A stretch of DNA of 64,000 nt from Varanus komodoensis. Its lineage: Eukaryota; Chordata; Lepidosauria; Squamata; Varanidae. The notes beneath the pieces are model-generated. The model was not told where the DNA came from. It saw nothing but the letters and a program-made list of their open reading frames with translations, and searched no databases. The stretch spans positions 12,299,564-12,363,563 of the forward strand of contig NW_025335505.1 of assembly GCF_004798865.1 (NCBI RefSeq), read 5' to 3'. Shown one piece after another: positions 20,553-32,657 of this stretch. Position numbers and translations under genes: made by a program. Numbering within the stretch: position 1 is the first letter of the stretch; the number at the start of each line of letters is the position of its first letter.

Positions 20553-23500
20553 AAGTTTCTAGTTCTTAACGCATTAACAGGATCTTTTTAAAAGTTTGGC
20601 CACAGTTTGCTTAAAATGTTAGGTGCAAATATATTAGGTTGCTAAAGGGGCTTTCCAGAGTTCCACAGTGTACAGCTTTTAGTATCCTGTGCTGCTCTTC
20701 ACCCTGAGAAATGAGATATTATATGAAGTATATCTCAACTGGAAATATTGCTATGAAAGAATACTGAGCTGAATCACCAGTGGGGCTGTGCCAGAGCTTT
20801 TTACGTTTTCCTTGAAAAGTACTTTAATTGAAAGTAGCAATAGCCTGGGAAGGAGTCACTCACCAATGATTTAATTGTTTTGAATCTGAAAAGCAAATTA
20901 GGAGAACAATGGGCTTAGCTCTACCTACAGGTCAATATTCTTTCTTGGTGGGAAAATTTGAGAATCCCACATCTCCACTCCACCTCCCCCCCCCATAGAA
21001 CATTTTACAAGGAAATTTTCACTCATTGAAAAGTAACCCAAAATGACATTTTTTAATTATACGAAGAGGAGCCGTTCAAAAACATGCAGACATTCGAATC
21101 ACATAATAAATACATTTTAAGTAAGATGTAAATATTTTTAACACACTTAGCTAAAATGCCCAGGTTTCTAGAATAAAAAGTCACCAGGAATTTGGTACTT
21201 TCTGCATTCTGTGAATTCAGTATTTTCAGCCATAGATGCTTGTTGCTGCCTTTCCCCAGTTGCGTGCCCATTTTCTGTTGAGCTGTCACAGAACTATGAA
21301 ATTCAGATTTAAGGTGATTCACTATGATTTTTAAAACAATCTTCTCCACAAGTTCTTTCAGCACTATCACCTGGAACCATTCTATGAGCACTTTTTTGTT
21401 TCTAAATATTCTTGATTGATATGCCTTTTTTTAACATGAAATGGTATTTTGTTTTGAGATAAAGTTAACAAAATAAAGGCAACAAACAGAACATGTATAA
21501 CAGTAAACTGAGATCATTAAAAAAACAAGTTAATTTTTAGTCTATACTTGTTATTTCTGCAGTAAAATGAACTAATTAGCTCAATTTCTAAGGGAAAAGT
21601 AAAAATACTGTTTATTCAGCGTACAAGCTTCATATATGAGTGTATATTTTGTGTGTATGTGTATTTTAGTTGGAAAAATGTAGGCTATTGTACTTGGTTG
21701 GAATTGAAGCAGAAATTTGAAGATTTTCCTCAGAGGAAATATTTAGAAACCACAGCACTCTAATATCCCAATCTTATAACCTCAAAGTATTCTGATTCTG
21801 GGCTAAAATAAAAAAATTAAAAAGAACACCAAGCTGTATACCTTGATAGTAAATGGCTCCCTTTTTTGTGTTTCATTGTATATTACTGTCAGTTCTTGGT
21901 GTATCTTTCTTGTAGCTGATATTCACTTCATTTGTTTTGATAGGCTTTATTTTGGTCAAGTGTATAGCTTTATTTGCGTTGCACCATCCTGCTTTATTTC
22001 CATAACTTCTTTCTCTGAAACAGTGGCTTTTCTTTTTTTAGCAACAGCAGTAGCTGAAAAATGCTTGACTTAAAAACATTTTAAGAAGTTTTGCAGATGC
22101 CTGTTTCATGAGTGTAGGCTTCCTTTTGCATTTCTTTTAGCACTGGCACTTTGCACACAGCTTAGCTGAGTCTCCTTGCTTGGCACAGGCTTCTTTTCTC
22201 AGCCTGGATTTAAACCTGGACTCAGCCTCAGTCTTGGCCTTCATGCCTCTTCTGTACAGGAATAATGGGCAGAGAAATGCTTCTTTGGATGCTGGCTCTC
22301 ATATTTGGTTAAATTCTTACACCTTTGGGACTGCTATCTGTTCATGAGAAGAGCTAGGGCAAGACCAGCAGAAATATGCATGTATATTAGCTAACTCTGT
22401 AACCTGTAGACAGGGGATGGATAACTTGGAGGCTTGGAGACCAGTTTTGCACCTTGGAATCCCACCTCAAAGTGTCTGGAAACACCTGGAAGATTACCTG
22501 GAAAATTCAGCAAACAAGCAGATTTAATTAAAGCTTTCCTTTTTAGTACTAAAGTATCAGTTTGGGGACAATCTTTCCCTTTTGCTTTCTGCTGACCTGT
22601 TGGCATAGTGGGCGGTCATGAAGCTGCACAGGGAGCAGTGGGGTTGTTGTAGATGGTAGGGAAAGGGGGTTGCCAAAAGATGCAATGCATCAAATATGTT
22701 ATATGTCTCCTCAAAGTAGATGAAAACAAGGAGATCTCTCACCTTCTGTTCGCCTTAACCTCCAAGGTGTACTCCCTTATTTTCTGTGTATCTGACAAGG
22801 GTAAGTGAGGCACTTCCCTTCCTTCCCATTCATCTGAACTATACAGAAAACTGGGTGCAAAGGAATTTGGCATCAGTTTAACTGCTGCTTTCCTGACTCT
22901 TTTCTGTTCATTTCTTATTCAAAGTTATAAGAATGGGCATTTTAATTTTATTTGTTGCATTTCTGGGCTACCCATTAAGCCAAATCAAACATCTCACCAA
23001 GTTTCATTCCACTTAATATTCAAGCATTTAAGATAGGTGAAGGAAAAAAGGGATCATGCTCCAGTCTTGGAAAGAAAAAGGCATAGCAGCTTTAATTTTA
23101 GCTTGCTTCTTAGCCCTGTATGCGTATATATGTGCTTTCCATACATTTTGGAGTGGGTAGTGTGAAAAGGGTACCTGCATTTACTGAGAGGGTGATAATA
23201 GACAGAGAGGACCAGAGGGACAAGCCATCAGGGTGAAGAAAGAGATTGAGGCTGCTTCCAGGTGAAATTTTTATTGCATCATTACCTTGTTGCATTACAG
23301 AATTTTATGGTGTTTCAGATGTCTTCAATTCCTTTGTTTTCCTACCACTTCTTCCTTCTTTCTTTTAGTGCAGAACTTCCATTAGGAGAAAAATAGGAAG
23401 TAGCTACAGAATGCCTTCTAATTTATAGTGCTAGGAGCCTCCAATCTAGAAGTAGCCTGACTGAATTGAAAGGGGTAATTTAGCAATGGGGAAGTTTGAG

Positions 23501-25277
23501 TTCATTGGTGGGGAATTCACAAGAGTTTATGAGAAATTTCTTCCCAACTTTATGGGTTTCTTCAAACAAGTCCTTCCATAATGACATTCTTGTCCTCCAA
23601 GGCCTCTTCCATGTTTTTTATCTATTTTTGCAGGGTGTTTTCTGTTTTTGTTTAGAAAGAAGTAGTCATTAACATTCAAATTGCAACAAAATGGAAGAAA
23701 AGCCTTGTGAAAAGCTGCAAATCCACTATATTTTGGTTTGTTGATGGAGCATAAAGAAATGCAGAGAAATAAAACTCCTGGGGGGGGCATATGTAAAGGA
23801 TGCATTTTTTTTCTTTCCCCAATGAAAGCAGAAGATGATTCCATATTAAAGCAAGATATTAAAGCCCTCGTGTAGAACAAATGTTTAAAAAATGCTTTCA
23901 TTTCTCTCCTGTGTGCTAACTATGCCTAGTATTAAGTTGTAAGTTACAATGAGCTTGTTCAAAATTTTCTGTTCCCTAAAACAGAAAAGCATTTAAGAAA
24001 CTGCAAGCTTGTTAGACTGTTTATCTGACAGTGCAAGTCTGTGCTTGCCAAAATTGAGACAGTCTGTTAACATTACATGTCGGAGATAGATAAATTATTA
24101 TGTCTGAGACTCAAATGCTCTTGTACTTGGTAGAAATGTGTGCTGTATATCTACAGATATCTTGCTAATATATTGTGTTGTAATGGGGTCAGGTAACATG
24201 TTAAGCATCTATTTAGTTATTTAAGTAATCATAAAATATTACTGTGCAATCCCAGTTTTTTAATATAAATATAAGAAACATGAATAAAAACGCAGCAAAT
24301 TTTGCACAATTGTTTAAACTTTGTACGAAGAGACATCGCTATCTGTGCAGCATACATCAGGGCATTGAATAGCTATGAGAAGTGTACAAAATCTTACATC
24401 AGTATGTGAAGACACCTAGGCTTTGGAATTTGATGAGTCTGTGAAGGATTAGAATTCCAGAGTTGGGATGTAGAATGATTAGGTCGAGTGTGAATTGTTG
24501 TTGAACCATGGATTGCTGTAGAAACATGGGTAGCTGAATTGTCAGAACCCAACCCAGCCTGGGTTGGTAACCAAGAGCAATCAGCAGTTTACAAGCCAGC
24601 AACATTCTATGGGTTCTCACGGAGTTGTTTGTGGATAACAAACCATGGTTTCTTAGCAAGGCTATATTAAGACAGCAGGATAATCTGTGTTTCAATAACA
24701 ATCCATACTCAGACCGTGAGTGTGGGTTATTCTGTGATTTGAACCCAGCTTATGTGGTTTGATTGTGCTGGATGGGTAATACTGCAAAGGAATCTGAGCG
24801 GTCTTCGGTGGAATGCCCAGTTGGACATTGCAGGTTAAGTAGTCTGCATGGCCGTGTTCATTTTTCTGTGTACCCCTCCCATGGTTACTTGAATTCTATG
24901 CTCTTCTCTAATGACTATAGATCACTAGTGAGGGATAAATGCTAAAACTGGAGTAGGATTTTTCAGTGGAAGTGCAAATAGCAATTCCGTGCTAATGTGA
25001 ATTTCCCTTGGATTTCAAAAACAACAGCCACAATGGTCTTCATGTAGCATGGGCCAGTGATGAAACCCTTCTGGCAATAGTCGCCAAAATTATTTTTTAC
25101 CTTGAGATGTAAGCTGTCATTGGTGTCACTGACAGCTTTCTTTCAGAGGAAATGTAAGCTTCAGAGGGTGGCATTTTTGCCCAGGTCCACTGCATTTCTT
25201 CCCCATACTGCACACCATAAACCTAATTGTGATAGAGAATCCCCCCCACCCGACTGTTATTCTGAAAGTAAATATAT
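20553..25277. other. Long AT-rich, intron-like stretch without a recognised gene
   Basis: Includes a C-run at 20986-20995 and a stretch at 22935-22990 that may be a very worn LINE tail on the minus strand. Minus-strand ORFs of 112 codons (21053-21391) and 124 codons (23527-23901) carry no known domain, and I treat them as chance. Confidence 0.45.
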
Positions 25278-25685
25278 ATGGTTGAACCTAGACTTTTATG
25301 CATTTGAATTTAGCAGATTTGATTATTTGTAAGTTTGCCATTAATAAATAGGATTATTTTGGAGTTTTGTGGCCTACTGCAGAAAATCATCATCACCATA
25401 GAATGAGTATGTCTTCCTTGTCCACCTGGAGAAGAACTCTTGGTGCAAAGAGGAGGCACTGGCAAGTGAAAGGTCAGGTGGGGAGTAAGAACATAAAAAT
25501 GCAATGAATTAAGAAGAGGAGTCCTGCTGGATCAGTCCCAGGTGATGCAGGGGAGATGCAATCCAGAGATCTAGAGAAAAGCGATCTAGAGATATCTCTA
25601 TTTGCTAGAGATATTCGTGTTTTTTCACTTTCACAGGGGTCTTGCATCCATAACTCCTGTGAATGTGGAAGGCTGACTTTATATA
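25278..25685. repeat. Composite interspersed repeat, copy 2
   Basis: Homologous to 2505-2990 in the same order and orientation: 'gcagatttgattatttgtaa', 'cctactgcagaaaatcatca', 'cttggtgcaaagagga', the CR1-tail-like 'aagaacataaaaatg...cctgctggatcagt', 'agagatattcgtg' and 'gaatgtggaaggctgact'. The (GT)n-G tract of copy 1 is absent. The termini are weakly inverted. Confidence 0.55.
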
Positions 25686-26110
25686 CACCAGGAAGCAGCC
25701 AGTGATGTCATGAAAATGGGTACGTCTCCTCTCTGTATGGCAATCCTCTAACTGGACTACCTCTCCTCTGTCAATGCTATGGCATAGGGTTGAGAGCCAT
25801 ACCAGCCTCATCTGTCTCTGAGAAACTCCCCTATTCCAAGTCCCATCCTGCTAAATGTACACCTTGGTTATTCCCAGGGGCTGCCTGCACACCTGGGGGT
25901 GCGGAGTCTGGCCTTGAGATAAGCATCTCCACTGCTCTCATTTCAGTGCCTGGAGGTGGCCCACATTCCTCCCCATCCCCATCCCCCTGCTCTTCTGAAG
26001 TCCAGCCAGCAGGCCTTGAGAATGTGAGTCAAGAGCAGCTATCTTTCTTACTCTCAGTACTAGCATTTCTTTATGCTAGTGCACAATCGATGGCACCAGC
26101 CCCATGAAAA
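25686..26110. other. GC-richer segment with a 105-codon ORF, unassigned
   Basis: A local rise in GC content with a plus-strand frame 25790-26107 rich in Pro and Ser. I recognise no domain, splice sites are not convincing and CpG is not enriched. It may be part of an unrecognised repeat or a gene fragment. Confidence 0.3.
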
Positions 26111-28879
26111 CATTCAATCCTTTCCATTAAATGCATGCACAGATTTAACATAAAGTATAGTTTCACTCTGAGTGAAATTGACACATAACGGATGGTGCTG
26201 TAGATATCACTAGTGATTATAAGAATTCTTTTTTTATATAAAATTGTTTTCTTCTTTGAGTTTAAACACTCACATAATCGTAAAAAAAAGAAGTTGGGAA
26301 CTTCAGCAAGGCCACCCACTGAACTTGTAGCAATGTCCTGTCATTGTCCACTTTTTTTCCAATTTTTTAAGAAAAATAGCTTTGAAGAATGCAGCCTCCT
26401 ACCTCTTACAATGACACAAACACATGTTCTTATTTTCTGTTTTTGTGGGAAAAGGTGTTTGCAAATAAGCTAATCTTACCACCACTTCACTGATATTTCA
26501 TTGTAGATTTTAGGTACATGTTGGGATGATATAGGAGTGCTAACCACATTGGAAATATGGTTCCAGTTGATGAGCTTAATCAGAATTGCCTATTATTTTC
26601 CCTTAGTGCTCGTGATGTGTTTTATTACTGGTCAGCAGGCACATATTCTCTCACTAGTAGGGTTTTCTAGCCATTTATCATGAGTGAGATTCAGATTTTG
26701 GGGCCTGGTGTGCTGTCCTGAATGCTGCATGCTTTACCTGATTTGCAGAAAGACTGGGATCCTTGCTGTCCCTTGTATGGCATGTGGAGAATGTGGTGCC
26801 TGGGGTACAAGGGTCTGCCACTGTGGGTGCCTGTTCTGCATATCGTTTTGGGTGCTCTCTGTGTGAGCCAGATATGGACTCCATCAGGTCTTCTGTCAAA
26901 ACAAACAGCTGTGATTAGGTACTTGCAAGACGGCCATATCTTTGAACATGTTGCAAAAACGTCACTTGCATTATGACATGCAAGTGAGATTTCTTTCTCT
27001 GTCAAAGAGAAAGAAAGGGAGTTATTTTTCAAGGGAGCTATTTTTCTCAGGACCATAACAGGGAAAGAATTGAGTAAACTCCTCCACCTGCTGAGATTCC
27101 AGCAATTATCACCCCCCTCCCCATGGTGGTTGTTTGCATTTTTTGTAAAGTACATCATAAAGATGTATTTCATAATATATTAGTTCATTGCATTTTGTTC
27201 CCATTTGGATTAACGGGAACAAAATGCATCAACAAAAAGCTGATCATGATTAATTTTTAACCTCAAATTTAAGGAGACCTAAGAGTGACTAATGGGACCT
27301 AAGAAAAGCAAACTTAGAGCAATTAATGGGACCTAAAAGTGCCTAAACAAAGCAAAAGTCGAACAACTTCCAGCATGTCCCAGCCATCCATGATTGCTGG
27401 AATGCTGGAAATGGTAGGACTCTAGCTAACTATGCATGGACTTGCACGCTTTGCCTCTGGATCCAGCTCAGTAAGTGTAACACTGATGGCAGCCACACTG
27501 CTATCATCATTATATAACGGAGCCTGCTCTAGGAGACATTGAATGAACTTCATTGTAAAGTTTTAAAAATTCAGGCCTTAAAATAAAGACCAAATTGTGT
27601 TTCTTTCCATATATGGAATATCTAGGAATTTTAAAAAATCTCACTTAACATTCCATGGGTGAATGGAGGAAGCTATGGTTTCCTGCTTGTCCAAATAGCC
27701 GTTTTGTCTGTATTCTTATCTTATTCTTCAGTCAGCTTTCATCATTACCATTTGTTGTAACTACACCTTTATTTTTGTAAAAGAAATCCTACTTCACCAA
27801 CCCTGAAAGATGTTAGAATAAGCACTCTGTTTGTACAGTATAACTGTGCTGACACACTCTGCTTTTGGCTTCTCACTAGGGAACTATTTGTGTTCTCCTG
27901 TTACCCACGGGGAAGCTCTGTGACTGAGAGACAGGAAAGCTATTACAGAACAACATCTTTGACACCTTTCCTTCACCAGTGAGCTTGTCATAAGAGGTGT
28001 TGCAGTGTGTGCATGAATTGAACAAAACATCCATTCTGACTTCTTAATGTGAGAAGAAGCTGTCTACAGTTTCGAGATACACAAGGAGATGGGTGAAGCT
28101 TTGTAGCTGAGTTGCCTAAAAGTTAAATCTTATATCAGAACAACTAATTGGCTTACTTAGTGATACTTACTAATTTAAATTTTCCAGCTAGAATCTCTTT
28201 TATCCTCTCCCTCCCTCTGCCTCACACAGAGGAAGTAGAACACTAGACACAGCAAGGATCTAAAAATATTTGTACTCAGACTAAATTTACAAAATACTTT
28301 GATCAAAGCAGTCCAGACTTAATGCAATTCTTAATGGTTTTATTCATGATACCATGAAGTGTCGAAACTTCCAGCTATTTCTATTAGAATGTTTAGTGTT
28401 TCTGACTGAGGGGTTTCGTCACAAATTGGGGTGCCAATTCTGACCTTCAGATGTTTGTAGGGGACGGAGTTCAGGGTGTCACACAAGCCTTGGCTGTAGA
28501 AGATTCCAAGCTCAACTTGTCGTTCCATTGTAATAAGTACCTGGCAGCAGGTAATGGAAGACTTCTTTGTCTGAGACTGGCAGGCTGAAGACTATGGCCT
28601 TGTCTGAGGCAGCTTCTTATGCTGATTCAGAAGAATGCACATGTTCAAGCTGCTCAGTGGGGACCACTTTCAAAATGCTTCAAAATGCAGGCTGTTGGTA
28701 TGCAGTTACTTACCATGAACACTGGACGCACATCTCCACATAATCTCAGTGGTTCTTTTTGCCATTGTGATGATCATAAATCTTTTCACTGATCACACAG
28801 ATAGCCTAAGTGTGAGCAAAGCTCCTGAAATGTAGCAAGTCTGATTCTTTAGTATGACCAGCTTATTTGTTTATCACTT
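26111..28879. other. Intron-like stretch with several short hairpins
   Basis: Two adjacent inverted repeats lie at 26963-26986 and 26990-27016, and a 14-bp perfect inverted repeat at 27189-27228. Open frames overlap on both strands at 26684-27173 (longest 160 codons, minus strand) without a known domain. A 62-codon minus frame at 28340-28528 is also unassigned. Confidence 0.4.
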
Positions 28880-29062
28880 TTGTATCTCATCCTTGTTCTG
28901 AGGAATTCATTGCAGCATACGTGAGGGTCATTCCATTGCACCTTCCAAACATCCCATGAGACAATCTGAAAGTGACTGAAGTAACACTTTGTGGATGAGT
29001 CATGATTTGAACTCATAGCTTCCATCTGAAATGCTATCTAGTGCATTATATTGTCTTTACAA
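28880..29062 (-). repeat. MIR-like tRNA SINE fragment, reverse orientation
   Basis: The plus strand shows the order typical of the inverted reptile MIR-like SINE: 'catcccatgagacaatctga' (for 'ccctgtgaggtag'), 'gtgactgaagtaacactttg', then 'gatttgaactcatagcttcc' as the reversed B box and the reversed A-box region near 29035-29060. It is heavily diverged. Confidence 0.5.
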
Positions 29063-29689
29063 TCTGTGCTGGCTTTTGCTATGGTTTGTTTTTTGATGAC
29101 AAACCCCAAAGAGATCAGGGGAACAAAGAACTATAATTGAATACACGTTGTTACTTTAGTGCTAATGATATTTTATGATGATGATATTTTTTTCTGTACA
29201 TTTTAATAGCATATGCTTTTCTGAACATGAAAAATAAGAGCACAAGTTCTAACTTTTTCCCCTTTGTCAGTTTGGCAGAAAATAGAAATTGGGTGGGAGA
29301 GAGAGAAGGGAGAAATGTAATCCTTAATGTTCCAATTCAGCAAGAAAACCTACTTCCTACCATTCAGTCATAATTTTGATCAGTAGAGTAGAAAAGATGT
29401 CCAGCTCTGTTTGACTTGGTTCATTTTCACTAGTGGAAAAGTAGAATATGTTAATCCTTCACAAAATTCCCTAAAAAGGGGAAAAGAGACACATAGATTT
29501 GCATTTGTTAATTTGTGTATAGGTGTTGATTCAGAAATCAGTGTAGGTATAAATATAATACCTCACACCTGTAAGGGAAAGAAGAAGAGCTGTATTTTTG
29601 CTTAGTCAGCTGCTCTGGTGCTAACTGTGGATGGGCAACTTCAGAGCTCCCACTGCATCTGGCCAGGGCGACTTCTTTTATATTTTTTA
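29063..29689. other. No gene seen
   Basis: AT-rich intron-like sequence. A 64-codon ORF at 29411-29605 has no domain. Confidence 0.5.
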
Positions 29690-29801
29690 TTTATTTTATA
29701 TTGTTAATTTTAATTTTATATTGTTATTTTTGTATTTTATTGTATTTTATTGTGTTGTAAGCTGCCCCGAGGCTTCGGCAAGGGGCGGCATAGAAATGTT
29801 C

Positions 29802-29834
<33 letters not shown>
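29690..29834 (+). repeat. L2-type LINE 3' tail with (AAT)n end
   Basis: A T-rich 3' UTR is followed by 'gtaagctgccccgaggcttc', 'ggcaaggggcggcatagaaa' and a tail of about eleven AAT units (29800-29834). It is the same family as the tails at 1-204 and, reversed, at 56120-56230. Confidence 0.7.
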
Positions 29835-29836
<2 letters not shown>

Positions 29837-31129
29837 TCATTCTGCGGGTTTTTTAAATTGGAGTGGGCAGCTCTTCACACAGGGTGGTACCATCCAAAAA
29901 GTAGGACACAGCCACCAGCGTGCCACAGATACTGTCATTCTTGCCTTTGGAGCATGGTTTTCTTCAGGACTTGAGAGATAAGATGACAATTCTCTCTGAG
30001 CCAAACTTAATTTTATATAGTAGTTTAATTAGTTAATATTTAATGTTATTAGGAAGAAATGTCTATCTGAGTTTTTGTTTCCAATTATAATATTATTACT
30101 TTATGTTCTGTATTCAAGATTCTTTTTCTTGAAGGAAAAAAAGAAAAAGAAAGAGCTTTTGGAGTCTATCAGTGTGCTCCCAAACTGGATAGAATATGCA
30201 CTTTGAAAGGCTGCTTTGTATGGCAGTCATTGCTTTCCACTCAGAGCAAAAGTGGGTCAATCCCATAAATTTTGTAAATGTCTCTTATATACATGGTTCC
30301 ATTGCTTAAAAAAAGAAAAAGAAAGAAAAAAACCTGAATGGAAAATTTGGTTAGCAGTGAATTACTGTTGAAGACTTCTGAACCTCTAAATGCAGGGGCA
30401 CTTCAATTGAAAATGCATGTTTAAATGTAATAATTGGCAGCATGAATCCTCTGGAACAATTAATTCACCTCCTAAAATGTCTCCTTAGCAGTCTGTTTGC
30501 TGATGCAGCACAATTTTGGTTCCAAGTTTTTTTTAATAATAAAGTAAATGACATGCTATAGGAGGCATTTGTTTCCTGAACATCATTTTCAAAATTGAAA
30601 CCTTTGGCTGCTGGATAAACAAGTCATGTTTTAATTAACTATGTCTGTTTTCTGGAAGACTATGTCAGGATATATAAAATCAACAGATTAATTAGGGTTT
30701 GATTAAAACAAGTGTATGAAGTTGCAAAATTGTTTCTGTAATAACTTTTGCTCTTAGGTGCCACAAATGTATTCTTCTCATACTGTTAGACTTCTTAATA
30801 GCAGGTATTTAGAATGCATTTAATTGGATAGTTAATGGTACTCATGGTACTTACAAGAAATACACCCTCCTTGTACAGAGGAAAACAATTATTCTAGCAG
30901 CTTTTGCTTTAAAGTGGCGTTAAAAGATCTATATCTGCAATTATATTACAGGGACTAGGGTGGATAAAATTAAAACATTTCCTACATCTTAGTTATGAAA
31001 TATATTTGGAAGTTGTATAGGGACAGAACTATGCTAATTTTTCAACAATTAATATTTTCCACTGAATGTTTGATGTTCAGCAATAGCTAAACTTTGTTCT
31101 TACGCTATGAACAGGATAACAACACAGGC
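29835..31129. other. No gene seen
   Basis: Low-GC intron-like sequence with A/G-rich runs near 30135-30160 and 30308-30332. Confidence 0.5.
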
Positions 31130-31270
31130 CTGTGTATAATACTCAGAAGTAAGTTATATTGTGTTTAGAGGAGCTTACTCTAGATAGGTAGTATAGTAGT
31201 TTTCCCATCTAGATGTGCTGACTCGGAATGCTGGGAATTATAGTCCTACACATCTGGAAGTACGACACTG
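31130..31270. repeat. Fold-back repeat next to a hAT-like MITE fragment
   Basis: 31130-31195 matches the fold-back family (atactcagaagtaagttata ... gagcttactctagataggta). It is followed within a few bases by 31201-31270, with 'cccatctagatgtg', 'gggaattatagtcctacac' and 'atctggaagt', a worn copy of the palindromic MITE. Confidence 0.55.
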
Positions 31271-31555
31271 GAGAGACATCAGCTTTTAGACGTTGACTGC
31301 CATGTATGCAAGGTTAGAGAGTTGCTGTAATCCAGTGGATGTTGTTCAAAATCTCTAATTGGCTATGAATGTCCTGGACTGCTTCAGGTGAATTGTGCTC
31401 TCAGTTTTGGCTGCCTGTCAGCAACGTGGAGATATGTAGTAAGTCATTGGCTTAGATGGGAACAGCAACAAGTGACCCACGCTTTTTTGCATTCATCACT
31501 GTCCCCAAATCACCCCTGCTCTGCCGTGGAACGGTCTCTGAATTTCAGTACTACA

Positions 31556-31578
31556 TGCAGCAGCAGCAGCAGCAGCAG
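31556..31578. repeat. (CAG)n microsatellite
   Basis: About seven tandem CAG units. They lie in an open frame of 103 codons (31388-31699) that I do not recognise, so polymorphism is more likely than a coding homopolymer. Confidence 0.9.
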
Positions 31579-32560
31579 GGGAAACAGTATCATTTTCTTT
31601 TTAAAACAAGATGCACCAGAAGTATACACCTTGGTTAATGCAAAACTGCACTCTCTGGTTTTCCAGGATCATGAGTTTGCATTGAAACCTAGAGCGTGAT
31701 CCTTGTGTAACTAAACAAAAAACAAAAGAAAACAACTTGTGTTGTTGCCAACATTTAAAAAGAATTCAGGGCAGTCATGGTAGCCAGTGGGTTCTGGTGG
31801 TGGAAATTTACCCCAGACTTTCTGAAGTTGCTCACCACTGACTTGGATGCTTTGATGGAATAGTGGATCTTCTCAGACTGCTGCAGGAGCTGAGTACGTA
31901 TGAGAAGTATTGAAAGACTTTAAAAATCTGACTTTCACTGTGTGAACAAAATGGGATTCAACCTTTAAGTAATTCACAGTTAGTATTTTATTAATTCCTT
32001 CTTATGATCACCTAACTTAAAATATATTTTCTCAAGCACAACTGAACAGTGGTGAGTGGCTCCCAAATGGGCATTCTTGTCAGTGGTGCAATTAGGTAAT
32101 TTTATACTCTGGCTCTAATAGACTGATGCCTTCACCCACCACCTTTAGATGGCAATATGTGGTACGTTTCAAGGTATGGTATGTGAGCCCTGCTGTGTTG
32201 GGAGTTCTCCTGCTTCTTCTGCTGAGCATCCTCCAAAAGCCTGCCCAAAAGACCTCTGAATGCCACTAAGTCAAATGGCAAGCATAATGGGCAATCATAG
32301 GAATGACTAGCAGCAATTCTCATGGTGGTGATGCTTGAAAAGTTACTGACATGATCCTGGCAACTGTCACCAATCCTACCATATCTGCCTGATCCACAGA
32401 CAACATTTGTCTACATAAGCACATGTTTGAGGAAGGTACTTGGCATTTATAGTCAGAATTGGTTCTTACATTCTTCTTACACAGTAGATTATTTCTCCTG
32501 CTGGTTATATTAAGGGTGCATTTGAGGAAGTGTTCAAAATTCCATGTTAGTGTAATACTG

Positions 32561-32589
32561 TTTTAGGCCACCAAAAAGGTGGCCTAAAA
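32561..32589. repeat. Perfect 12-bp inverted repeat, 5-nt loop
   Basis: TTTTAGGCCACC and GGTGGCCTAAAA are separated by AAAAA. Confidence 0.9.
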
Positions 32590-32621
32590 TGTGCAAAGTA
32601 TTGGGATTGCTGGATCTTCCT

Positions 32622-32657
32622 GATGGGATGGGATGGGATGGGATGGGATGGGATGGG
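32622..32657. repeat. (GATGG)7 pentanucleotide microsatellite
   Basis: Seven tandem perfect GATGG units 33 bases after the hairpin. Confidence 0.95.

Noticed and set aside
23527-23901. 124-codon minus-strand ORF
   Set aside because: No domain, AT-rich composition typical of the flanks, no promoter or splice support.
31388-31699. CAG run as a coding polyglutamine or polyserine tract
   Set aside because: The surrounding frame has no other sign of coding; it is treated as a microsatellite.
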